From: Alistipes sp.
GTDB lineage: Bacteria > Bacteroidota > Bacteroidia > Bacteroidales > Rikenellaceae
Assembly: GCA_017501025.1 (NCBI GenBank)
Contig: JAFVXS010000045.1
Coordinates: 1 to 7,497, forward strand
DNA: 7,497 nt
Direction of reading: 5' to 3'
The translations under genes were made by a program, and so were the position numbers. The notes under the pieces are model-generated. The model was not told the origin of the DNA, searched no databases, and worked only from the letters and a program-made list of their open reading frames with translations. How positions within the stretch are numbered: position 1 is the stretch's first letter; each line of letters starts with the position of its first letter. Of this stretch, positions 1-6,335 are shown piece by piece.

Positions 1-40
1 CCCCTCAAAGTAGCGTGTCTACCAATTCCACCACCTGGGC
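1..40 (-). tRNA. tRNA-Leu (anticodon GAG), 5' part only
   Basis: Read on the minus strand, the first 40 bases form the 5' half of a leucine tRNA: a 7-base acceptor strand GCCCAGG, TG at positions 8-9, a D arm with stem GTG/CAC and loop containing GGTAGA, then anticodon stem CTACT and loop TTGAGGG. Counting along the loop puts GAG at positions 34-36, which reads CUC/CUU leucine codons. The long D loop fits a class II tRNA such as Leu. The 3' half, including the variable arm, lies outside the window, so acceptor pairing and a CCA end cannot be checked. Confidence 0.93.
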
Positions 41-69
41 AAGGGTAACTATTCTTTGGAATAGCGAGG

Positions 70-100
70 CAAAGGTATATAAAATTTCGGATATGCCAAA
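70..100 (-). promoter_or_regulatory. Bacteroidetes-type promoter of tRNA-Leu
   Basis: On the minus strand TTTG (97-100) is followed after exactly 19 bases by TACCTTTG (70-77). This is a full match to the Bacteroidetes primary-sigma consensus, -33 TTTG and -7 TAnnTTTG with 19-21 bp spacing. Transcription would start near position 63-65, about 25 nt upstream of the mature tRNA 5' end at 40. Confidence 0.85.
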
Positions 101-193
101 ATTTATTAGCCTTTTTTGAAAAATATTTTCACATAAGGTGCCAAATTTGCCAATACCCTAATCCAAAACCGCAATCTCTGCCACCCTCCCACG

Positions 194-270
194 CATTTGG
201 TTTATGGCATAAACCATATCAGCCTCCTCCATCGTTATTGTCCACATCTGGTTTATGGCGTAAACCATAT
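194..270. repeat. Two 26-bp direct repeats, each containing an inverted repeat
   Basis: Positions 194-219 and 245-270 match at 24 of 26 bases and start 51 bp apart. Each holds tggttta, a 5-base centre (tggca or tggcg) and taaacca, so each is a 7-bp inverted repeat (198-216 and 249-267). The pair sits between the divergent tRNA-Leu and rplS promoters. The 51-bp spacing is close to five helical turns, so the copies could lie on one DNA face as regulator sites. Read on the minus strand, each copy also encodes MVYAINQM, and both mismatches are synonymous (Tyr TAC/TAT, Gln CAG/CAA), so a remnant coding repeat is an alternative. Function unknown. Confidence 0.6.
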
Positions 271-342
271 TCGTTACCGCCATTTTGCGTATTCGACCAA
301 GCCGAAGCACCCTGCAAAGCGTCGATATTTTGGTTGGGCGAT

Positions 343-372
343 TTTGCATTACAGAAATTTTTAGTATATTTG
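343..372 (+). promoter_or_regulatory. Promoter of rplS
   Basis: TATATTTG at 365-372 matches the Bacteroidetes -7 consensus TAnnTTTG. TTTG at 343-346 is the probable -33 element; the 18-base spacing is one short of the usual 19-21. Transcription would begin around 377-380 and leave a leader of about 180 nt before the rplS start codon. Confidence 0.7.
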
Positions 373-378
373 CACCTG

Positions 379-557
379 CGTATCAACCTCTTGTATTGGG
401 TGGTGGGCGTATAAGATTATGACAATCAGTGTTTTTGGTTTGTCTTACAAGCCAAAAAACATTGAATGTAAACTCTTGCGATTATACCCAGAAGGGTGTA
501 TGGTGACCCCCGCAGCGACAACGTTGAACGTTAAACCAATAAAATTTTGTTGCAACA
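379..557 (+). promoter_or_regulatory. Long structured 5' leader of rplS, candidate autoregulatory RNA
   Basis: The untranslated leader is about 180 nt, long for one ribosomal protein gene. Its strongest element is a hairpin: 427-442 pairs with 448-464 around loop TCTTA, giving about 16 pairs with one bulged A and two G-U pairs. Downstream, two alternative helices compete for GGGT at 494-497: ATACCC (484-489) with GGGTGTAT (494-501), or GGGT with ACCC at 506-509. Tandem AACGTT motifs (520-525 and 527-532) follow. A perfect palindrome TTGTTGCAACAA (547-558) ends on the first base of the start codon. No U-tract follows the main hairpin, so control of translation is more likely than attenuation. 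Feedback by L19 is inferred by analogy with other ribosomal protein leaders; I could not match it to a named RNA family. Confidence 0.5.
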
Positions 558-932
558 ATGAACAAGGATTCATTAATCAGACTCGTGAACGAGCAGATGT
601 GGACGAAGAGCGATGCAGATATCCCTTCGTTCCAGGCAGGTGACACTATCACCGTTACTTACCGTATCGTCGAGGGAAGCAAAGAGCGTTTGCAGAGCTT
701 CCGTGGCGTAGTTATCCAGATTAAGGGTACAGGCAAGACCAAGATGTTTACTATCCGTAAGATTTCGAACGGTGTAGGCGTTGAGCGTATCTTCCCTCTC
801 TACTCTCCACATCTCGACCACATCGAGGTTAATAAGCGTGGTGTTGTACGTCGTGCACGTATCTACTACTTCCGCGACCTCACAGGTAAGAAGGCTCGTA
901 TCAAGGAGAAGCGAGTTGCTACTACCAAATAG
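558..932 (+). CDS. rplS: 50S ribosomal protein L19
   Basis: L19 (bL19) is a structural protein of the large ribosomal subunit, located at the interface with the small subunit near bridge contacts. The 124-residue product shows the family core clearly: [13 protein letters not shown] near residues 25-37, [16 protein letters not shown] near 44-59, the stretch around [12 protein letters not shown] near 73-84, and the basic C-terminal part with [18 protein letters not shown]. The length is normal, slightly longer than the 115 residues of E. coli, with the extra residues at the N-terminus. No Shine-Dalgarno sequence precedes the ATG, as is usual in Bacteroidetes. It is monocistronic here, with its own promoter, a long leader and a terminator 20 bases downstream. 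Confidence 0.98.
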   Translation: MNKDSLIRLVNEQMWTKSDADIPSFQAGDTITVTYRIVEGSKERLQSFRGVVIQIKGTGKTKMFTIRKISNGVGVERIFPLYSPHLDHIEVNKRGVVRRARIYYFRDLTGKKARIKEKRVATTK

Positions 933-951
933 GGTTAGCCTATTGGAAGAG

Positions 952-980
952 GGGTGTTTCGACGAAGCACCCTTTTTTTT
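952..980 (+). terminator. Intrinsic terminator of rplS
   Basis: GGGTGTTTC (952-960) pairs with GAAGCACCC (964-972) around a 3-base loop, giving nine pairs with one G-U. Eight T residues follow at 973-980. It lies 20 bases after the rplS stop codon. The minus-strand side has no T-tract after the stem, so it works in one direction only. Confidence 0.93.
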
Positions 981-1040
981 GCTCTATACCACACCCCAAC
1001 CTGCTGCACAAAATATTGGCAAGCCTGCTCCGCCAGCCAC

Positions 1041-1075
1041 AAAAAAAGATTGCCCCGCATCAAGCGAAGCAATCT
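1041..1075 (-). terminator. Intrinsic terminator of the seven-gene minus-strand operon
   Basis: On the minus strand AGATTGC (1069-1075) pairs with GCAATCT (1047-1053). An inner CGC/GCG helix sits around a TTGAT loop. The stem is followed directly by a run of T residues (complement of 1041-1047). It begins about 25 bases past the stop codon at 1101, so it closes the operon and faces the rplS terminator across about 60 bases. Confidence 0.88.
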
Positions 1076-1100
1076 CTGCGAAATGCAATCTGCAAAATCT

Positions 1101-1448
1101 CTATTTCTGTGTGCGGTAAATCGATACGGCACTCATTGCATAGATTAACAAGAGCAAGCCGTTGATAATCACAAACAGCGGAACATTGAAATCGCAGAAG
1201 GCAAAGATAAGATTCATAATGAGGGTTGCGAACAACACGATACCCGACAGCGTATTGAACATCATCGATTTACGCTCCTCTTTGAGCGAAATGCCGAATG
1301 TCAGGAGGGCCTCAATAGCAAATACACCTGCACCGACACCGACCAACAGCCAACGCAACGCCTCGTAATCGCAAATCGAATAGAGTGCATAGCCGAACAA
1401 TGCTGCAATAAGCAACACTATCAGGCTCTTTATAAAATCAAACTTCAT
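1101..1448 (-). CDS. Small four-helix integral membrane protein, unknown function
   Basis: The 115-residue product is mostly hydrophobic, with four probable membrane helices at about residues 5-25, 31-52, 64-86 and 90-110. A short charged loop, SLKEERKS, lies near 54-61 between helices two and three, and a basic tail YRTQK ends the protein. By the positive-inside rule the 54-61 loop and both termini are probably cytoplasmic. No conserved catalytic motif or named family was recognised. It is the last gene of the operon, starting six bases after the stop of the GYF_2 gene. Its position next to SPFH and GYF_2 genes suggests it may be a membrane anchor or partner for that scaffold; this is inference from context only. 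Confidence 0.8.
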   Translation of the reverse strand: MKFDFIKSLIVLLIAALFGYALYSICDYEALRWLLVGVGAGVFAIEALLTFGISLKEERKSMMFNTLSGIVLFATLIMNLIFAFCDFNVPLFVIINGLLLLIYAMSAVSIYRTQK

Positions 1449-1454
1449 AGCAAC

Positions 1455-1781
1455 TTATTTTTTGAGTAACAACAAACGGTTTATCTCCGGGATGGTCTCG
1501 GCAGCACCCCACGCCGACATTCCCTGACGCCACATCAGCGACTGTGCAGCGATGCGACCTGTGGCGATAAGATTCTCAACCTCCCGCTCATCGAAAGGAC
1601 CCGCCTGCACACCATCGATAACGGCAAAGAAGCGTTTTCCCTGATTGGCAATCGGAGCACCGGCACCCGGAACTACCGTATTGGCAATGCAGTGATTCAT
1701 CGTTGCCATCATCTGCTGTGCAACCGCCATACTCAAACCAAACTCCATCAGGCGTTCAATCGAACTAAAATCATTATTCAT
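1455..1781 (-). CDS. Free-standing GYF_2 (DUF4339) domain protein
   Basis: The 108-residue protein has a helical, Met/Ala-rich N-terminal part (about 1-48) and a C-terminal GYF_2 domain (about 50-104). Family marks are FFAV at the first strand, GPFDEREV (61-68), an L-x-x-x-G-x-I-x-A-Q pattern (71-80) and WRQGMSAW (84-91). The same domain, with WKQGMAAW in the matching place, ends the SPFH protein just upstream, so the two domains are probably related by duplication. GYF domains of eukaryotes bind proline-rich peptides; the bacterial GYF_2 family is assumed, not shown, to act similarly. The polyproline tail of the neighbouring SPFH protein is an obvious candidate ligand. There is no signal peptide or membrane helix, so it is probably cytosolic. 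Confidence 0.88.
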   Translation of the reverse strand: MNNDFSSIERLMEFGLSMAVAQQMMATMNHCIANTVVPGAGAPIANQGKRFFAVIDGVQAGPFDEREVENLIATGRIAAQSLMWRQGMSAWGAAETIPEINRLLLLKK

Positions 1782-1788
1782 AGTCGTA

Positions 1789-1803
1789 ACATTTTTTGAT
1801 TAA
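1789..1803 (-). promoter_or_regulatory. Pre-start sequence element, copy B
   Basis: On the minus strand TTAATCAAAAAATGT lies exactly 7 bases before the start codon of the free-standing GYF_2 gene. It matches 14 of 15 bases with the element at 4224-4238, which has the same 7-base spacing to the zinc-ribbon gene. Neither gene has a Shine-Dalgarno sequence, so an A-rich translation-enhancing element is possible. Confidence 0.4.
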
Positions 1804-1820
1804 ACATCACTCCCACCCCA

Positions 1821-3203
1821 CTACAACGTTGGTGGTACAGGTGGCACCGGAGGTGTTGGAGGCGTTGGAGGCGTTGGTGGCATTGGCGGAGGTGTTGCCA
1901 CCATAAACAGCTGTGCCAACTCATCTACCGAGCCTGCCGCAGCCCACGCAGCCATACCCTGTTTCCACACCATAGTTTGGGCGTTAATCTGTCCCTGCTG
2001 TACCAACTGCTGCAACTGCTGCATATTGAACGGACCGCTCTGCTGACCATTTACGGCAACAAAGTAGGCTACGGTTGGAAGTGGTGGTGGAGCCGCCATC
2101 GACTGCTGCATCTGACCGCCCATCTGGTTCATCATATTCATCATCTGACCACCCATAGCACCGCCGAGCATCATACCCGTCATCATTCCGGCAGGGTTCA
2201 TACCGCCACCGCCACCCATCGAACTCATTGAGCCGAGGTTGCCTGCTGCGGTCTTCAAAACATCAGCCTGCTGGTCGAGAGCGTGAGCACCAATAAAGTT
2301 GGTCTCGGTCTGCAAACGCTGGGCACGCTGCATCTCCTCACGCTGAACACGCAACGACTCTGCCATATTATCGGCATTTATCTGCTGCATATCCGCCATA
2401 TTCTTGATATTTATCTCCGCCTGTGCCGTAGTTGTAGCAGCCTGAATATCTGCCGTTACGCTACGCAGTTCGATATAACCCTCGCTCTCCTTATCGACCT
2501 CGATTGCCGACAAGTCCAAACGTTTGAGGTTTACTCCGAAGTCGTTTGCAAAAATCGGTGCAAGATTTTGGTGTATCATTGTATTGATATCCAAAATGCG
2601 ACGCTCAATCTGCAAAACGGGGATTCCGTAATCGGATGGTGCATTCGAGATAAAGCCCTTGACATAGCGACGAACTGCATCCTGAATTTGAAGCGAGAAG
2701 TCATCCTTATCGAAGTTCACAAGGCGATTCTGCTTGATAAATCCGCGATAGTCCGTAATATTGAAGGTCAGCGTTCCGCGAGCCGCCATAGGCACTGCAA
2801 AGTCCAAAAAGCGTGGGTCGAACACATCGAAAAATGGAACACCAAATCGCACCTGATTATTACCTTGCAGGTTGATAAAATAGACCTCTGCCTGGAATGG
2901 AGAGTCTCCACCGAATGCCAAACCTACGATGCTGGTCAAAATCGGGAAGTTTGCTGTCTCGATTTTGCCATCGTAAGGACCCTCGATAAAGTCCTGCTGG
3001 GTGCCATTATCCTGCTTATAGACAAATACGGCAAGCTCGCCATCCTTGACGTGCAGACGGCTGCCATATCGAATAGAGTTCTCCTTCTTGGTAGAGTTGA
3101 GGTCCTGTCCGTTTGGTCGCCATTTCCATACCAAATAATCATCTTCATCACAGCGGATTACATCCATAAATCCGCCCTCTTTCTTGCTACTGAATAGTCC
3201 CAT
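1821..3203 (-). CDS. SPFH-domain (virion-core/YdjI-like) protein with C-terminal GYF_2 domain and polyproline tail
   Basis: SPFH proteins (flotillin, prohibitin, stomatin) oligomerise on membranes as scaffolds. In this 460-residue protein, 1-240 resembles the YdjI/virion-core branch: MGLFS start, YLVWKWRP (23-30), a region ending DFAVPMAARGTLTFNITDYR (134-153), and an IERRILDINTMI segment near 199-210. A helical stretch (about 240-320) follows, then a Met/Gly-rich linker (about 325-369). A GYF_2 domain (379-433) carries GPF at 390-392 and WKQGMAAW at 413-420. The tail (438-459) is nearly all PPx triplets. No membrane helix is visible, so membrane contact is probably peripheral or through partners. 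The ATG comes two bases after the stop of the zinc-ribbon gene, which implies translational coupling. In Bacillus, a comparable SPFH protein (YdjI) works with PspA and zinc-ribbon membrane proteins. Here the family assignment is solid, the role inferred. Confidence 0.9.
   Translation of the reverse strand: MGLFSSKKEGGFMDVIRCDEDDYLVWKWRPNGQDLNSTKKENSIRYGSRLHVKDGELAVFVYKQDNGTQQDFIEGPYDGKIETANFPILTSIVGLAFGGDSPFQAEVYFINLQGNNQVRFGVPFFDVFDPRFLDFAVPMAARGTLTFNITDYRGFIKQNRLVNFDKDDFSLQIQDAVRRYVKGFISNAPSDYGIPVLQIERRILDINTMIHQNLAPIFANDFGVNLKRLDLSAIEVDKESEGYIELRSVTADIQAATTTAQAEINIKNMADMQQINADNMAESLRVQREEMQRAQRLQTETNFIGAHALDQQADVLKTAAGNLGSMSSMGGGGGMNPAGMMTGMMLGGAMGGQMMNMMNQMGGQMQQSMAAPPPLPTVAYFVAVNGQQSGPFNMQQLQQLVQQGQINAQTMVWKQGMAAWAAAGSVDELAQLFMVATPPPMPPTPPTPPTPPVPPVPPTL
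1831..1884 (-). repeat. 9-bp tandem repeat encoding the PPx tail
   Basis: Six 9-bp units lie head to tail at 1831-1884 (on the plus strand ggtggtaca, ggtggcacc, ggaggtgtt, ggaggcgtt twice, ggtggcatt). The period is in phase with the codons and encodes PPM/PPT/PPV triplets at the end of the SPFH-GYF_2 protein. Units differ mainly at third codon positions and at the X residue. Such arrays can gain or lose units by slippage without a frameshift, so the tail length may vary between strains. Confidence 0.85.
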
Positions 3204-3205
3204 AT

Positions 3206-4216
3206 CTACTTAACTTTTATGCCGTGACTTTCGAGGAACTCCAAAACCACAGGGTCATTTAACAAAAATACCTTACAATGTTGCTGATAGTCATACTTCG
3301 AGAACTTCGAAGAGTAGCGACGATAGAAGGCCAATGCTGCCGACTCGTTTGCACTCTCGATATAGGCTTTCAGTATGGTACCCAACTCCTCGGCTACCGA
3401 TGTATCGACAAACTGCATAGCCTTCTCGATATTGCCATCGCCAATATACTTATCGATAAAGAGGTGTCGCATACGCGATATCAACTCCTTGCTGTCAGAT
3501 GGAATAAACTGACGATACTGCTTTACGACATTCTCCGCCTCAATCATTCTCGACTCCTTAATGAGCGATTCGAGAAGCAGTACGAAGTTGTCCGAAATCA
3601 ATGTTCCCATAGCAGGACACTTTACAAGATACTCCATAGCATCCTCCCACTCGGCACTCTTGACAGCCTCGTCGAAACGCAGTGCATACGCCTGTGGCGA
3701 GACATCCTTCGCAGGGATAAGCAGCAGTATCACAAATATCAGAGCCGCAGCCATCAAAGCCTTTGCATACATTGGTGTAAGTTGCCACCAATTAAGGAGT
3801 TTGTTATCAGCTTTCGCCTTGAAGCTGCTCTCGTATGCCGACACTTTGGCAAGATTTGCCTTATCGCCAGCACACACCGACTTGGCACGCTCAAAAACCT
3901 CACGCTGACGGGCACGCCACGCCAACGATACGGGAGATGCCTTCTCCAACGCCTTTGGTTGGATGTAGTACATAATATCGAGCACCTCCTCCTTGATATG
4001 AGGAATCTGAAAATTGCGAATAATCTCCACCGCACAGTCGTTATATGCCTTACCCGACAATCCCTGCTCGACAAGAGCATCCAATCGCTCGGATAAATCG
4101 CTAATGACTACCGCATTAGCAGTTGTATATACATATCCGCAATCGGGACATACAACACCCATAGCAGGACGCGGAGCCCTACAACTCGGACATACATTTG
4201 CACCATCTACACTCAT
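3206..4216 (-). CDS. Zinc-ribbon protein with one membrane helix and helical C-terminal domain
   Basis: The 336-residue product opens with a four-cysteine zinc ribbon: C9-P-S-C12 and C23-P-D-C26-G-Y. A helical, partly charged region spans about 30-140, a single hydrophobic helix lies at about 151-167, and an all-helical domain (about 175-330) has alternating hydrophobic patterns like TPR or similar solenoid repeats. With no signal peptide, the zinc ribbon would stay in the cytosol and the C-terminal domain in the periplasm. That shape, and the SPFH gene two bases downstream, recall Bacillus YdjG, a zinc-ribbon membrane partner of YdjI; sequence homology with YdjG was not tested. The ribbon may bind a protein partner rather than nucleic acid. 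An A-rich element (4224-4238) precedes the start instead of a Shine-Dalgarno sequence. Confidence 0.85.
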   Translation of the reverse strand: MSVDGANVCPSCRAPRPAMGVVCPDCGYVYTTANAVVISDLSERLDALVEQGLSGKAYNDCAVEIIRNFQIPHIKEEVLDIMYYIQPKALEKASPVSLAWRARQREVFERAKSVCAGDKANLAKVSAYESSFKAKADNKLLNWWQLTPMYAKALMAAALIFVILLLIPAKDVSPQAYALRFDEAVKSAEWEDAMEYLVKCPAMGTLISDNFVLLLESLIKESRMIEAENVVKQYRQFIPSDSKELISRMRHLFIDKYIGDGNIEKAMQFVDTSVAEELGTILKAYIESANESAALAFYRRYSSKFSKYDYQQHCKVFLLNDPVVLEFLESHGIKVK

Positions 4217-4223
4217 AACTCAC

Positions 4224-4238
4224 ACATTTTTCGATTAA
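4224..4238 (-). promoter_or_regulatory. Pre-start sequence element, copy A
   Basis: On the minus strand TTAATCGAAAAATGT ends 7 bases before the start codon of the zinc-ribbon gene. Sequence and spacing are nearly the same as at 1789-1803 ahead of the GYF_2 gene, with one mismatch in 15. It falls in the 25-base gap after the coiled-coil protein gene. Confidence 0.4.
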
Positions 4239-4241
4239 CAA

Positions 4242-5315
4242 CTACATAAACCACGAGGCAATCTTATTGACAACCCCACCCTGCGAAGCTGCCGAAGCTG
4301 CCGCAGGTGCCATAGCACCATTTGCCGACATCTCTTGAATTGCCGAGCGACCAAACATCACGGCATTGTCGGCCTGCTTCATTGCCACCTCGTGCTCCAT
4401 CTGCATCTTCTCGCGTTGGAACTCACGCTCGTCGGCCTCACGCTGCAACTGATACTGACGCTCACGCTCCTCCATCTCCAATCGGCGAGCCTCAACAGCT
4501 GCGTGGTGCGACTCGATACTCTTTATCAACTCGCTACCCTTCGCCGCATAGCTCGACATCGGGTGGATTGTCGCCAAATGAACAATAGCTGCATCGGCAC
4601 CCTCGCGACTCTTGTTTGTATTCCAAGCTGCCACAGCCTTGTTGTAGGCAGCAGCACCCTCTACATCCAACTTGCGTTGATAGGTTACGGCAACCTCGCT
4701 CATAGCTTTGGTGTATGCCTCCTTGCAGATGCTCGGAACACCCGACAAAATCGCAATCGACTCGTCATACTGCTCACGATCTCTCAACGCCTTCGCCTCT
4801 GCCAACAAGAAGTCGATTTGAGAGTTGTAGAACTCCACAATCTTCTGCTTGCCCTTCTCTACGAATGCTGCAACATCCGCCGATGTGGCACTCACTCTGT
4901 TGAGTGCTGCCAAATAGGCACGTTTCTCGTTTGTGCCGACACCCTTGCTTGGCTCGTAGGCATACGATGCGAAGAGTTGTCCTGTCACAGCATCACCTAT
5001 ATAGAGCGTTGTGGCAACCTCGACTGCCGTCATTGGCGGTGCGGTTGCGGTCATCTCCTTATTTACCAAATCAACCGAAGCGGTCAATACAAAACGTGGC
5101 GAGAGTGGCTCGGCACCCAAACCATTGCGAGTAACAATCTGTTTGAGTTTCGAAGTCAAAGCCTTGCGTGCATATACGGGAACACCCGACTCCTCGATGA
5201 CAATCGGCGTAATGGCAATACGCCCCATATCATCGGTTGAGCCCAACGAATTTTGCGACATCGAACTACCGATACCACCAAAAATAAGCAAAATTGCAAA
5301 CAATAAACGTTTCAT
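4242..5315 (-). CDS. Exported protein: CsgG-like N-terminal region, helical repeats, charged coiled coil
   Basis: The product (357 residues) begins with a signal peptide, MKRLLFAILLIFGGIGSSMS, with cleavage probably just before QNS. Residues about 30-150 look like the alpha/beta domain of CsgG/TolB-N-like envelope proteins: strands RIAITPIVI and PRFVLTASVDL, then ATTLYIGDAVTGQLFASY and a GVGTNEKRAYLAALNRV helix. Residues about 160-265 are helical and TPR-like. Residues about 266-318 form a strongly charged Glu/Arg/Gln coiled coil, followed by an Ala/Ser-rich linker and a hydrophobic end, NKIASWFM. I know similar proteins from other Bacteroidales beside DUF6175 genes (from memory). An in-frame GTG at 5321 is rejected as start because it overlaps a strong Shine-Dalgarno placed for the ATG at 5315. 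No lipobox cysteine is present. Likely periplasmic; function unknown. Confidence 0.85.
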   Translation of the reverse strand: MKRLLFAILLIFGGIGSSMSQNSLGSTDDMGRIAITPIVIEESGVPVYARKALTSKLKQIVTRNGLGAEPLSPRFVLTASVDLVNKEMTATAPPMTAVEVATTLYIGDAVTGQLFASYAYEPSKGVGTNEKRAYLAALNRVSATSADVAAFVEKGKQKIVEFYNSQIDFLLAEAKALRDREQYDESIAILSGVPSICKEAYTKAMSEVAVTYQRKLDVEGAAAYNKAVAAWNTNKSREGADAAIVHLATIHPMSSYAAKGSELIKSIESHHAAVEARRLEMEERERQYQLQREADEREFQREKMQMEHEVAMKQADNAVMFGRSAIQEMSANGAMAPAAASAASQGGVVNKIASWFM

Positions 5316-5320
5316 ACTCA

Positions 5321-5325
5321 CCTCC
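5321..5325 (-). promoter_or_regulatory. Strong Shine-Dalgarno deciding the start at 5315
   Basis: The minus strand reads AAAAGGAGGTGAGTATG: GGAGG (5321-5325) lies five bases before the ATG at 5313-5315. This is a near-ideal anti-16S match and favours ATG 5315 over the GTG at 5321, which lies within it. It sits in the 12-base gap after the stop of the DUF6175-like gene. Such a motif is unusual in this phylum and in this operon. Confidence 0.8.
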
Positions 5326-5327
5326 TT

Positions 5328-6275
5328 TTATTTACCACCGAGAACAATAACTACGTGACCCAAACCACGAGTCATAACCTTTGCTGTAATTGCGTGATTC
5401 TCTCGCAACATACGCTGTAAACCACGACCCCAACGACGTGCATCGAGTGCCGTTCCCGACTCGGCAATCATCGGAATACGCACATTCGAGAATACCATCA
5501 TATTCTCGGTAGCATCGTCGGTCGTAAATTGGTGTTTAACCGTATTTGCTGCAATCCAATCCTCGATATGCACACCCAACTCCTTGCCACCGAACTCCGA
5601 TTCGAGATCAAACTCCGAGTCGGCAAATCGCTTAATCTGTACGCTGATAATACGACCATTCTCAAACCAATCGTTGAATTTATCCATCAACTGCTCGTTG
5701 AAGTTATCGATATTTGTGGTCACAGCCTCACCCAACAATACAGGAACCTCCGACGAATAGGATGGCATACCCGTACCCTGACAGTTGGCAATCTGCGTAT
5801 CGGTATAGGCATCAACACCCGAAAGGTTGAATGTAATCGACTTCTTGATACCGGCCTGATTGAGTTGCCACGACACCTCCAACCAGATATCGGCCTTTGC
5901 AATCTTGCGAAGTTTATCGATTGGCGACTCGCTAATCGAAGCACCCGTCTCCTTCGACTGCAACATCATATCCTCGGCAGCTCGATTATTGAGAGTCTGC
6001 AACGATGCCGACATCAATCTCAAATCGAAACCACGCTCCGACATCATCTGTCCGATTTTGGCAACCACCAAATTCAACTCCGACGAAGAGTCGAAAGCCT
6101 TTTGATAGTCGGGAATCAGCACCTTTGTTCCCATATTGTCATACTCCATCATAAAGCCATTGGCATTACACCACTGACGCGAAGGAACGACCATCAACGA
6201 CGGTTTTTTTGCCACTTGTGCCTCAACTGTTGCAACTGCCAACAGCGACAATACAAACAATGCAATCTTCTTCAT
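5328..6275 (-). CDS. Exported DUF6175-like protein
   Basis: From the ATG at 6275 the product has 315 residues and starts with a textbook signal peptide, MKKIALFVLSLLAVATVEAQ, cleaved probably after VEA. An upstream in-frame start 16 codons earlier is rejected because it would bury the signal peptide. The mature part matches my memory of DUF6175, a Bacteroidetes-only family: the MVVPSRQWCNANGFMMEYDN opening, a SKETGASISESPIDKLRK segment, ADIWLEVSWQLNQ, the TFNLSGVDAYTDTQIANCQG region, then ATENMMVFSNVRIPM, RRWGRGLQRML and the end GLGHVVIVLGGK. Alternating strands and helices, with pairs such as WLEVSWQLN, suggest a CsgG/LpoB-like envelope fold, which is inference. It is probably soluble in the periplasm, as no lipobox Cys is seen. 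Function unknown; it lies 12 bases before the CsgG-like gene. Confidence 0.88.
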   Translation of the reverse strand: MKKIALFVLSLLAVATVEAQVAKKPSLMVVPSRQWCNANGFMMEYDNMGTKVLIPDYQKAFDSSSELNLVVAKIGQMMSERGFDLRLMSASLQTLNNRAAEDMMLQSKETGASISESPIDKLRKIAKADIWLEVSWQLNQAGIKKSITFNLSGVDAYTDTQIANCQGTGMPSYSSEVPVLLGEAVTTNIDNFNEQLMDKFNDWFENGRIISVQIKRFADSEFDLESEFGGKELGVHIEDWIAANTVKHQFTTDDATENMMVFSNVRIPMIAESGTALDARRWGRGLQRMLRENHAITAKVMTRGLGHVVIVLGGK

Positions 6276-6335
6276 TTCGATAATATGTTTTATTGCGACG
6301 ACCGACAAAACGAATATCGCCACTCTCTGTTACTA

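Noticed and set aside
158..349. 63-codon minus-strand frame with two MVYAINQM repeats
   Set aside because: Not called as a gene: it overlaps the rplS -33 region and has no promoter or downstream partner. The repeat itself is kept as a finding because its mismatches are synonymous.
2283..3197. 304-codon plus-strand frame opposite the SPFH gene
   Set aside because: It lies fully inside a gene with clear SPFH features, with no promoter or recognisable protein pattern of its own.
4335..5240. 301-codon plus-strand frame opposite the CsgG-like gene
   Set aside because: Antisense shadow of a gene with a signal peptide and coiled coil; the composition is not protein-like.
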